DNA of 46,776 nt from an uncultured Prevotella sp. Lineage in GTDB: Bacteria > Bacteroidota > Bacteroidia > Bacteroidales > Bacteroidaceae. Below are positions 39,967-46,776 of this stretch, one piece after another. Numbering within the stretch: position 1 is the first letter of the stretch; each line of letters starts with the position of its first letter. The position numbers and the translations under genes are program-made. The notes under the pieces were generated by a model. The model was not told the DNA's origin. It searched no databases and saw only the letters and a list, made by a program, of their open reading frames with translations. The stretch is from contig ONPM01000025.1 of the NCBI GenBank assembly GCA_900319715.1, positions 1-46,776 of the forward strand, in the 5' to 3' direction.

Positions 39967-42900
39967 CTATTTAATGATTATTTTCTTTCCTTGTACAACG
40001 TAGATGCCTGGTCTCAGTCCATTTCTGGCCTCTGCCATCGTCGCGCTGCTCTTCACGAGCACACCCCGCATGTCGTAGACCCTGAAGCCCTGGGCCGTCT
40101 CGTCGACCATGCTCCTGACACTCTTGATGCCGGTAGCCAAACCGTCCAGCACACCTACGGAACGAGTGCCTGAGGCGGTGGTGGTCAAATAGGCCTCGAA
40201 GGGATTCACCTGACGGAGTCCTTTCACGAACTTGCTGCCCTTGTCTGCCGCCGTATAGGTCACGATGTCGTTACTCACATTCAGCGCCAGCAGCGACGGA
40301 TCGTCCTGACGGATGAAGTTGGGCACCAGGGTTCTGTCGCCATACTTCACCGGATGCAGGTCGTCAGAGGCCTTGACCTCTACGTTCTCCGACTCGAACG
40401 TCACCCTTCCGGCGATCCGGTAGTCGGTCAGATACAGGCTGTTGTTCGGCATACTGATAATATAAGGTGTATTGGCCTTGATGCCGGCAGCCTCCTGATA
40501 GCCGCCCGTGGTCAGTTCGTACAGCCAGAACGGCTTCTCCTCGCTGTCGGCGGTCCATACCTTGAAGGGAATGATCTTGCCGGCGCTGGCATGTCTGACG
40601 GTCTGCACGTCGTAGGGCAAGGCGATGGTCTCCCATCCTTTCGGCTCCGTGATACCCGTCTCCATCGAGTAGTTGTGGGTGTAGGATATCTTCTCGGCCG
40701 TAAAGGCGCGCGGACAGTAGAAGTCATTGTCACTCATGGCGTCGGTCAGTTCGATGGTCTTGGCCTTACCATTCACCACGGCATTCTGGTCTGCCCAGGC
40801 CACACACCTCTCGTCGTTCACGTAGAGCAGGAAGTTCGGGTTGCCCACCAGCGCCTTGAACGGAGCCGAGGGGTTCCAGATGACGGCAGCGAGGTCGGGA
40901 CAGTTGGCAAACGCATCCTCCCGTATTCCGGTCACCTGCCAGGTATTATCCGCATACGATACGGTAGCCGGCACCTCCACCGTCCGGGCATTGTCGCCTG
41001 ATGTGACGATGACCTGATGATCCGTAAACGAGGATACCTGATAGTTGATGCCATCCTTGGCGAAGTTCATCTCCGCCGCAGCAAACGACACGTTCACGTT
41101 GATGTCAGAGCGGATGCCGGTGATGGTATAGTGGTTGTCGGCGATGGCCGTCGTCACGTCGTCACCGTTCACCCTCAGGTACTTGGTGGCATAGCCTTCA
41201 TCGGGCTTGAAGGTCAGCACGGCCGTCGTGTCTTCATTGAAGTAGGCCGACCACGAGTCGTCGCGGATGACGGTATTGTCGTCGACGACCACCTCGCCCT
41301 TGCCTGCCACGTAGACCGTCAGGATATACTTGTTGACGGGTATCTCCTCATACTCGGCCACCAGCGTCGTATTCTTCTTGATATTCTTGATGGAGTACTG
41401 GTATTTGGCCAACTCCGACGTGATGTCCAGTTCGTCGAGCATGACTTGCTTGATACGCCATTTCTCGGCTGGGCTGAAGGTGACGAAGGCATCCAGGCCG
41501 TCCTCGATCCTGAAGGTGGCGGTGGAGTCTTCTACCGACTGGTCCTCGAAGTTGACTGTACCTTTACCGATGGCCACGACCACGAGCCGATAGTGAATGC
41601 GCTCATAGGCCACGCTCACCGTGTAGTCCTGGTCGAGATAGGCGATGGTATATTCGCCGAAGCGAGGCTTCTCCGTGGTCAGCGTGTCGGCGGCATAGAT
41701 GTCTGCGAAGAGGCTGTCGGAGATGACTCTGTCGTTGACCGTCACGTCCATGATCTGATAGCCCTTGTCCGACAGGAAGGCCACCATCACGGAGTCGCCT
41801 TCCATAAAGGTCAGTTCGAGGCTTTCATTCCTCACGGCCAGCGTGTCGTTGGGCTCCAGGTCCAGGTTGATGGGCTCGCTCAGCAGCGAATCGCGCTTGC
41901 AGACGGCCTCACCGTCACCCTGCGAGACGATGGTCACCTTGTATTCGCCACCGATGACCTTCACGAAGGGCTTGGTCCAGCACTCCTGTTTCAGGAACGT
42001 GGCCCTGGTACCCTTGGGCACCTTCAGGATGGCTTCCTCGTGAATACCCTCAAACACGCTCATATCGATGTCGAACGGCTTCGTAAACGCTACCTCCACC
42101 CACTTCAGACTGTCGCAGTCCTTGAAGGCGGCCTTCTCTATCTTCTCCATAGCGGCCGGAAGTCTCAGCGAATCCAGACGGGTACAACCCTCGAAGGCCG
42201 ACTCGCCAATCTCTTTCATCGCGTCGGCTATCGACACTGAATCCATCTTCTCACAACCCAGGAACGCAGCCTTGGCAATCGCCGTGAGTTTCTCCGGCAG
42301 GGCCACATAAGGCAGGGCGACACAACCGGCAAAGGCAGAGTCGCCAAGTTCTTTGAGCCCCTCGCCCAGCAACAGCGATTCTATCTTCTCGCAATCCTTG
42401 AAAGCAGAATTGCCAATCTTCTCCACCGACTTCGGAATCTCCACCTCGGTCAGGCTGACACAGCCTTCGAAGGCCGAATTGCCAATCTCTTCAACACCAT
42501 TCTCGATGGTGAGTTCCTTCAGTTCCTTACAACCTTTGAACGCACCGACCTTAACCACTTTCATCGAGGCGGGAATGGTCACTTCCTCCAGGCTGCTGCC
42601 GTCGAAGACCGACTCACCGATATCCTTCACAGAGGCTGGTATTGTCACCATCTTCAGTTCGCCGCAGCCCTCAAAGGCCGAGTCGCCGATCTCCTCGACA
42701 CCCTCCTCCAGTTCTACCTTCGTCAGTTTGACGCAGTCCTTGAAGGCCGTGGCACCCACCAACTTCACAGTGCTGGGGATGGTAATCTCTTCCACGCTGC
42801 TACAGCCCTCGAAGGCCGACTCGCCTATCTCCTTCACGCCAGTCTCGATATCGATCTCTTTCAGGCTGCTACAGTCCTTGAAGGTGGTCTTGTCAATCAA

Positions 42901-43743
42901 CTCCAGGCTGCCCGGGATGACGATCTCCTTCAGGCTGCTGCAACCCTCGAAGGCCGACTCGCCCATCTTCTTCACTTGCTTGTTCTTGCCGAATTCGAAG
43001 GTCTCCAGACTGGTACAGTCCTTGAAAGCATTCTTGCCGATCTCGTCAATGTTTCCAGTGAGTTTGACAGACTTCAGTTTCTTGTTGCCCTCAAACATCG
43101 ACTCGGCGATCTTCTTGATGTCGCCCTGGATCTCTATCTCCTCCAGACTGGTGCAGTTCTTGAAGAAGTCCTCATTGACCTCCTCTACGTCGTAGTCTAT
43201 CTCTACGGTCTTCAGACCGCCGCAGTCCTTGAAGAGCGACTTGCCCAGCGCCTTCACCGACTTGGGGATGATCACGTTGTCGAGCCTCGAACAGCCTTCG
43301 AAGGCCGAGTCGCCGATCTTTTCTACGTCATCGGACAGTTCGATCTTGGTCAGGCTGCTACAGCCCTTGAAGGCCTCCTTGGGGATTTCCTTCACACCGC
43401 CCAGAATGGTCACAGAGACCAACGAGGTGTTCTGACGAAAGGCATCCTCCACAAGCGTGGTCACCTTGTAGGTCACATCCTCGTATTTCACCTCCTTGGG
43501 AATGGTGATGCTCGTGGCGCCATCCTCGGCACCCTCGACCTCGACCACGCCATCGTCTGTCACGTGATACTTGACGTTGTCGACGGTAAAGTTCTCTACC
43601 GCCTCCGCTTCTTCTCCTTCACCTTCTACGGTCTCTGTCTCGTCGTCTATAAACGGATTGGCAGCATACGAGAAGCCGACTCCCACAGAGAATGCCGACA
43701 GGGCCATGATGAACACAAGTACAAATAAAGATGATCTTCTCAT
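39967..43743 (-). CDS. large BspA-like leucine-rich repeat surface protein
   Basis: 1258 residues. Signal peptide to about residue 28; an acidic spacer; then about 21 LRR_5/BspA-type repeats of 23 residues (about 75-600), with the F-x-x-C positions alternating between EGC and KDC, so that a 46-residue double unit is seen. Three beta-repeat segments follow (starting YKVTIVSQGDGEAV, YRLVVVAIGKGTVNF and YILTVYVAGKGEVVV), of InlB B-repeat-like type. One further LRR_5-like unit (about 990-1085) comes next, then the region with GWETIALPYDVQTV. The end VYDMRGVLVKSS...GIYVVQGKKIIIK is a type IX-like sorting tail. BspA proteins of oral Bacteroidetes bind fibronectin and other bacteria; the target here is unknown. 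Confidence 0.92.
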   Translation of the reverse strand: MRRSSLFVLVFIMALSAFSVGVGFSYAANPFIDDETETVEGEGEEAEAVENFTVDNVKYHVTDDGVVEVEGAEDGATSITIPKEVKYEDVTYKVTTLVEDAFRQNTSLVSVTILGGVKEIPKEAFKGCSSLTKIELSDDVEKIGDSAFEGCSRLDNVIIPKSVKALGKSLFKDCGGLKTVEIDYDVEEVNEDFFKNCTSLEEIEIQGDIKKIAESMFEGNKKLKSVKLTGNIDEIGKNAFKDCTSLETFEFGKNKQVKKMGESAFEGCSSLKEIVIPGSLELIDKTTFKDCSSLKEIDIETGVKEIGESAFEGCSSVEEITIPSTVKLVGATAFKDCVKLTKVELEEGVEEIGDSAFEGCGELKMVTIPASVKDIGESVFDGSSLEEVTIPASMKVVKVGAFKGCKELKELTIENGVEEIGNSAFEGCVSLTEVEIPKSVEKIGNSAFKDCEKIESLLLGEGLKELGDSAFAGCVALPYVALPEKLTAIAKAAFLGCEKMDSVSIADAMKEIGESAFEGCTRLDSLRLPAAMEKIEKAAFKDCDSLKWVEVAFTKPFDIDMSVFEGIHEEAILKVPKGTRATFLKQECWTKPFVKVIGGEYKVTIVSQGDGEAVCKRDSLLSEPINLDLEPNDTLAVRNESLELTFMEGDSVMVAFLSDKGYQIMDVTVNDRVISDSLFADIYAADTLTTEKPRFGEYTIAYLDQDYTVSVAYERIHYRLVVVAIGKGTVNFEDQSVEDSTATFRIEDGLDAFVTFSPAEKWRIKQVMLDELDITSELAKYQYSIKNIKKNTTLVAEYEEIPVNKYILTVYVAGKGEVVVDDNTVIRDDSWSAYFNEDTTAVLTFKPDEGYATKYLRVNGDDVTTAIADNHYTITGIRSDINVNVSFAAAEMNFAKDGINYQVSSFTDHQVIVTSGDNARTVEVPATVSYADNTWQVTGIREDAFANCPDLAAVIWNPSAPFKALVGNPNFLLYVNDERCVAWADQNAVVNGKAKTIELTDAMSDNDFYCPRAFTAEKISYTHNYSMETGITEPKGWETIALPYDVQTVRHASAGKIIPFKVWTADSEEKPFWLYELTTGGYQEAAGIKANTPYIISMPNNSLYLTDYRIAGRVTFESENVEVKASDDLHPVKYGDRTLVPNFIRQDDPSLLALNVSNDIVTYTAADKGSKFVKGLRQVNPFEAYLTTTASGTRSVGVLDGLATGIKSVRSMVDETAQGFRVYDMRGVLVKSSATMAEARNGLRPGIYVVQGKKIIIK

Positions 43744-43792
43744 TATTATATGACTTTTATAGTTTTTTCTTTTATGATACAGTCTTCAAGAT

Positions 43793-43801
43793 GCAAAGAT
43801 A
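43793..43801 (-). promoter_or_regulatory. promoter of the LRR protein gene
   Basis: TATCTTTGC on the minus strand, 50 bases before ATG 43743. A further minus-strand match (TACCTTTGC) lies near 43948-43956 with only an 11-codon frame after it. Confidence 0.6.
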
Positions 43802-44084
43802 GCAAGATTATTTGAACCTAGCAAATAATTCAGTCAGAAATTGACTTTAACCGCGATAAATCCATCACTTTTAGACTGAAACCTTATGACTTACCTTGCC
43901 TTTTTAAACAGTTGTCTCGTCACCATATTGATTAATATTCACTATGCAAAGGTAGGAAAAGAACCTCAAAAGCATTTTTCGTTGTGCATTTTTGCATCAT
44001 TTGGCTTTGGCAAAGTTGGCGCTATCACCTTGTCAATTTCGTATTTTATTGTAAATCAACATTTTAGATGATTATATTAGCCGA

Positions 44085-44236
44085 GCGTTCCAGTTGTTCC
44101 AGTTGTTCCAGTTGTTTTTTGATGTTCCATTCTCCTTAATTGTTATACAACTATCTATATATCAATTAGTTATATATAATATATAGGATTATTGTACCTC
44201 TAATTTTAATTGGAACAACTGGAACAACTGGAACGC
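44085..44236. repeat. locus C: inverted iteron cassette with AT-rich centre
   Basis: Left arm 44085-44114 carries three GTTCCAGTT nonamers, and right arm 44212-44236 holds the inverse; 25 bp pair exactly. The centre is AT-rich (about 44150-44190, with TATATATAATATATA). Its order and orientation relative to the 22-bp array are the same as in locus A and opposite to locus B. No protein frame of note crosses it. Confidence 0.82.
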
Positions 44237-44277
44237 CCATGCTCAAAGAGCCCGACTGGCTCCAAACATTCGTGCTG

Positions 44278-44393
44278 ATGCCTTCCACGCCTCGTGCTGA
44301 TAGGGCTTTACCCCTGATAGTAATGCCTACTATCACTCGTACAAGGCATCAGCACGAGCCATAGTAGGCATTAGCATGAACCGTGGAAGGCAT
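44278..44393. repeat. locus C: array of 22-bp-spaced ATGCCT/AGGCAT boxes
   Basis: ATGCCT starts at 44278 and 44323 (45 bp apart, the space of two units), then AGGCAT boxes end at 44349, 44371 and 44393 (22 bp each). The whole is almost the exact reverse complement of locus B (21971-22086). After the last box comes CGTTACAAACGCG, and then the stop codon of the small protein gene. Confidence 0.82.
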
Positions 44394-44412
44394 CGTTACA
44401 AACGCGTGCCTC

Positions 44413-44556
44413 TCAGCGGGGATAGTAGTTATACCCCATGAGTCCACCGCCGATACTTGTTACGCGGTTGAAGGCTGCCAACTGACTGATTGTGAAACGG
44501 ACTGCGGTAACGATGCTCATGAGCACCAGACTTACCAATGAATTTACTTTTGCCAT
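44413..44556 (-). CDS. 47-residue small protein
   Basis: An ATG frame of 47 codons plus TGA. The peptide begins MAKVNSLVSLVLMSIVTAVRF and ends LMGYNYYPR. It has one short hydrophobic stretch (residues 6-17), two basic residues, and a glycine-rich SIGGGLMGYNYYP end. A good promoter (TAACTTTGC, 44606-44614) stands 49 bases upstream. It recalls the short 'smalltalk' proteins of Bacteroidetes in size and in its xxxLTAIxT-like segment, but this is weak. The stop lies right beside the 22-bp array of locus C. Role unknown; possibly membrane-associated. Confidence 0.6.
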   Translation of the reverse strand: MAKVNSLVSLVLMSIVTAVRFTISQLAAFNRVTSIGGGLMGYNYYPR

Positions 44557-44605
44557 AACTTTAAATTTTTAAATGTTAATACTCTTGTTGCTTGAATTAT
44601 CTGAT

Positions 44606-44614
44606 GCAAAGTTA
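44606..44614 (-). promoter_or_regulatory. promoter of the 47-residue small protein gene
   Basis: TAACTTTGC on the minus strand. The 49-base leader is AT-rich (ATTTAAAAATTTAAAG just before the ATG). Confidence 0.6.
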
Positions 44615-44764
44615 TGGCGTTTTGGAGCATGAAACAAGAAAATCTCTGCTTTTCGTATCGGTTATATGCGGCAGATATACGATTTTTGCGACAGAAATAG
44701 CGCACGTTGCCATAACTGTCGCAAAGACGATGTGTTTTTCCTGATGTTGTTTAGCCCGTGACGG

Positions 44765-45349
44765 TCAACGGATCATCTCGAGCAGCCGCTTGGCGGTGGG
44801 TTTGCCGTTGGCAGCGTCCTTCTGGATGTCGGCGCGGATCTCATCGCCGTCTTCCTCGTCCTTGACGGCCTTGCGCACCCACGACCGTGCCTTGGCCTCG
44901 TCCTTGGCCACGCCAGTGCCGGTCAGATAGCATTTGGCGAGTTGGTACATGCCGTCGGCATTCTCCTGCCTGGCGGCTTTCATGAACAGGTCGGCGGCTT
45001 TCTTCTCGTCTTTGGCGATGCCCTCGCCGTTCTTGTAGCACTTGCCCAACTGATACTGGGCCTTGGCATAGTCCTGGGCGGCCGATTTCTGGTACCAGGC
45101 CACAGCCTGGGCATCGTCTTCGGCGACTCCCCTGCCCTTGTCGTAGCAGAGGCCTACGCGGTACTGGGCTTTCTTGTGGCCCTTCTCGGCGGCGGCCTTC
45201 AGTTTGGGGAAGGCCTGCTTGTAGTTCTTGGCGTCGTAGAGCGACTTGCCTTGGCGGTAGAGCGACTCTGTCCCCTGGGCAATGGCCGAGGTGCTGAGCA
45301 GGATGGCTGCCAAAGTGGCTAAAAGTTTCAAATGTCGTTTCATATCCAT
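44765..45349 (-). CDS. secreted Sel1-repeat protein
   Basis: 194 residues (ATG two codons later also possible). Signal peptide ends STSAIAQ. Three to four Sel1-like repeats follow: AAEKGHKKAQYRVGLCYDKGRG, SAAQDYAKAQYQLGKCYKNGEG, and AARQENADGMYQLAKCYLTGTG, each followed by VAxDxxxA. Sel1 repeats form helical scaffolds for protein contacts. The C-terminus is charged and not repetitive. It is separated from atpG by a terminator, so it is its own transcription unit, though no clear -7 element was found in the short gap. Confidence 0.88.
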   Translation of the reverse strand: MDMKRHLKLLATLAAILLSTSAIAQGTESLYRQGKSLYDAKNYKQAFPKLKAAAEKGHKKAQYRVGLCYDKGRGVAEDDAQAVAWYQKSAAQDYAKAQYQLGKCYKNGEGIAKDEKKAADLFMKAARQENADGMYQLAKCYLTGTGVAKDEAKARSWVRKAVKDEEDGDEIRADIQKDAANGKPTAKRLLEMIR

Positions 45350-45362
45350 GAGTTTTTACGAT

Positions 45363-45401
45363 GAAAAGAGAGTCCGGTGCACTCCAGGCATACGGGCTCT
45401 C
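45363..45401 (-). terminator. terminator of the ATP synthase operon
   Basis: On the minus strand a 9-bp stem (45393-45401 with 45368-45376) is followed by TTTTC. It lies 26 bases after the atpG stop. Confidence 0.75.
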
Positions 45402-45426
45402 TTCGAATATAGTAGTAAGCAGTCTG

Positions 45427-46401
45427 TCAGTTATTCACCGATCCGCCAACGATGTCGAGCAACTCAGAGGTGATGGCCTGCTGGCGGCTCTTGTTGTACT
45501 GCAGGTTCAGTTCGCGTAGCAGTTCGTCGGCATTGTCCGTCGCCGTCTGCATGGCCACCATTCGGGCGGCGTGCTCAGAGGCGTTCGAATCGAGCAGGGC
45601 TGTGTAGAGCATCAGATGGGCGAGTTTGGGGATGAGTTGCGAGAGCACGGTGTCCATATCGGGCTCGACGATGAAGTTGTCGTTGAGCGGCTTCACTTCT
45701 TCCTTCTCTCCTCTTTCCTCCTGTCTCTCACCTCTCTTCTTGAGATACTCCTGCGACTCTTTCGTGGCAAGGATGCTGGTAAGGTCGCGCTCGTGGTCGG
45801 CCTGCAACTCCGTCTCGACATCGATGGGGAGGAAGGTCTTACGAGTGAGTATCTGCGAGCCGGCGCTCTTAAAGTGATGATAGACGAGTTCCACCTTATC
45901 TATCTCACCGTCAGCGAATTTCTTGCCGAGTTCCATGGCGATGTCGATGCATTGGGCGACGTTGGGCTTGTCAGCCAGGGCCGAGTATTCGCCCTGCACA
46001 TTGAGCCCCATCTTCTGCGCCTTCTCATAGACCTTGCGGCCGATGGGATAGATCTCGACATTCTCGCGACCGATGGTCTGGGCGTATTCATCGACGATGT
46101 GCGCCATCAGTTTGATGGTGTTGGCGTTGAATCCGCCGCAGAGCGACGAGTTGGAGGTGAAGACCACAAGGGCTGCCCGCTTCACGGGCCGCGGTTTGTC
46201 GTAGATGGTCTGTGCCTCCGCCTCGGCTGCCAGGAACGACTTGAGGATGTGCTCCAGCATGCTCTCGTAGGGCAGCATGTTCTGGATAGCCACCTGGGCA
46301 TGATGCAGTTTGCTGGAGGCCACCATCTTCATCGCCGACGTAATCTTGCGCGTGGAGTTGACTGAGGCTATGCGGCCCTTGATTTCTTTCAGGCTGGGCA
46401 T
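45427..46401 (-). CDS. atpG: ATP synthase gamma subunit
   Basis: 324 residues, longer than the usual ~290. N-terminus SLKEIKGRIASVNSTRKITSAMKMVASSKLHHAQ and C-terminus ALLDSNASEHAARMVAMQTATDNADELLRELNLQYNKSRQQAITSELLDIVGG are both typical; these two helices form the rotating shaft in F1. A charged insert at about residues 215-235 (KKRGERQEERGEKEEV) is coded by a purine-only GAGAGG/AGGAG-type tract (45698-45745). Probably it lies in an exposed loop of the gamma globular domain. Seven bases separate it from atpA. Confidence 0.96.
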   Translation of the reverse strand: MPSLKEIKGRIASVNSTRKITSAMKMVASSKLHHAQVAIQNMLPYESMLEHILKSFLAAEAEAQTIYDKPRPVKRAALVVFTSNSSLCGGFNANTIKLMAHIVDEYAQTIGRENVEIYPIGRKVYEKAQKMGLNVQGEYSALADKPNVAQCIDIAMELGKKFADGEIDKVELVYHHFKSAGSQILTRKTFLPIDVETELQADHERDLTSILATKESQEYLKKRGERQEERGEKEEVKPLNDNFIVEPDMDTVLSQLIPKLAHLMLYTALLDSNASEHAARMVAMQTATDNADELLRELNLQYNKSRQQAITSELLDIVGGSVNN

Positions 46402-46407
46402 AGGCTA

Positions 46408-46776
46408 TCAGGCTTTATACGTTCCTGCGATGTCGGCCATGACGGCTTCAATCTTGGCTGTCGTCTCGTCGTCAATCTTTCCGCTGGCAAGGGTCTCGAT
46501 GACCTCGGGGCTGGCAGAGCGCAGTTTGTCGAGGAAGGCCGTCTGACACTCGCGCACCTTGTCGATGGGCACCTCACGCATCAGTCCGTGCACACCGCAA
46601 TAGAGGATGGCAATCTGCTCGCCTACGGGCATCGGGCTGTACTGGGGCTGGATGAGCAACTGGTTGTTCTTACGTCCGCGGTCGAGGGTCATCGCCGTCA
46701 CGGCATCCATATCGCTGGAGAACTTCGAGAAGGCCTCGAGTTCGCGATACTGAGCCTGGTCGATCTTCAGCGTACC
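46408..46776 (-). CDS. atpA: ATP synthase alpha subunit, 3' end (gene continues past the window)
   Basis: The last 122 residues, open to the right edge. LKIDQAQYRELEAFSKFSSD at the start is the characteristic alpha-subunit C-terminal helical region, followed by LDRGRKNNQLLIQPQYSPMPVGEQIAILYCG and the ending IEAVMADIAGTYKA. It is part of the F1 head. The gene lies directly upstream of atpG in the same direction, as in many Bacteroidetes atp operons. Confidence 0.95.
   Translation of the reverse strand, partial: GTLKIDQAQYRELEAFSKFSSDMDAVTAMTLDRGRKNNQLLIQPQYSPMPVGEQIAILYCGVHGLMREVPIDKVRECQTAFLDKLRSASPEVIETLASGKIDDETTAKIEAVMADIAGTYKA

Noticed and set aside
43886..44071. 61-residue plus-strand frame
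   Set aside because: No promoter or ribosome site; it lies in AT-rich upstream DNA of the LRR gene and has no familiar features.
1..46776. tRNA, rRNA or tmRNA genes
   Set aside because: No clover-leaf with the conserved T-loop and no rRNA-like stretch was noticed by eye in the gaps; a covariance search could not be run.

Overview
The window is a stretch of chromosome from a member of the phylum Bacteroidetes (Bacteroidota), most likely Prevotella or a close relative. The evidence is as follows. The promoters have the form TAnnTTTG(C), the -7 element of this phylum. Several secreted proteins end in a short tail of the type IX secretion (Por sorting) kind. There are phylum-typical families (DUF4835, DUF3127, the DUF1015 protein near serCA, BACON lipoprotein, BspA-like LRR protein). 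Gene order such as lon-tgt-lptG and dnaN-exonuclease-DUF4835-recN is also typical. No rRNA, tRNA, CRISPR array, prophage or transposase gene was found. Almost the whole window is housekeeping sequence with tight operons.

Layout. 1-1011: a gene cut by the left edge, then about 700 bases without a protein gene, holding a candidate small RNA and a large repeat locus (A). 1054-4864: HExxH protein and EamA transporter (+), then the folK / M64 peptidase / TrmH-type methylase operon (-). 5157-7242: serC and serA (serine synthesis). 7302-11268: secreted GH5 glucanase (-), a second copy of the candidate small RNA (+), and a TPR sensor kinase whose phosphoacceptor histidines are missing (-). 11396-13185: HIT and DUF1015 proteins. 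13207-18432 (-): acidic-tailed protein, hppA pyrophosphatase, double PAP2 protein and M15 peptidase as one operon. 18543-21918: rarA, a YicG/TRIC-type channel, dnaB. 21919-22431: repeat locus B. 22432-28933 (-): dnaN, exonuclease, DUF4835, recN and a degenerate protease/TPR protein. 29104-31240: DUF3127 protein, repeat locus D, nitrilase-family amidase and trmN6. 31378-38310: lon-tgt-lptG-DEAD helicase-ispE. 38414-43743 (-): LRR surface protein, BACON lipoprotein, galE. 43744-44764: repeat locus C and a 47-residue small protein. 44765-46776 (-): Sel1-repeat protein and the end of the ATP synthase operon (atpA, atpG).

The most interesting content is non-coding. (1) Two unlinked copies of the same transcript unit, each with a promoter TAACTTTGC, a GTTAG-rich leader and a 15-bp hairpin closed by a GNRA tetraloop, with compensatory changes in the stem. 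(2) Four loci carry arrays of ATGCCT / AGGCAT boxes spaced at 22 bp, first in one direction and then in the other. (3) Many intergenic inverted repeats have arms made of 3-4 tandem 7-9 bp units. The unit sequence differs at each place, while the architecture, and in two of them the ~45-bp core, is conserved. Three of these inverted repeats, with AT-rich and partly palindromic centres, sit beside the 22-bp arrays and form composite elements A, B and C. I do not recognise any of these three as a named element; their function is unknown.
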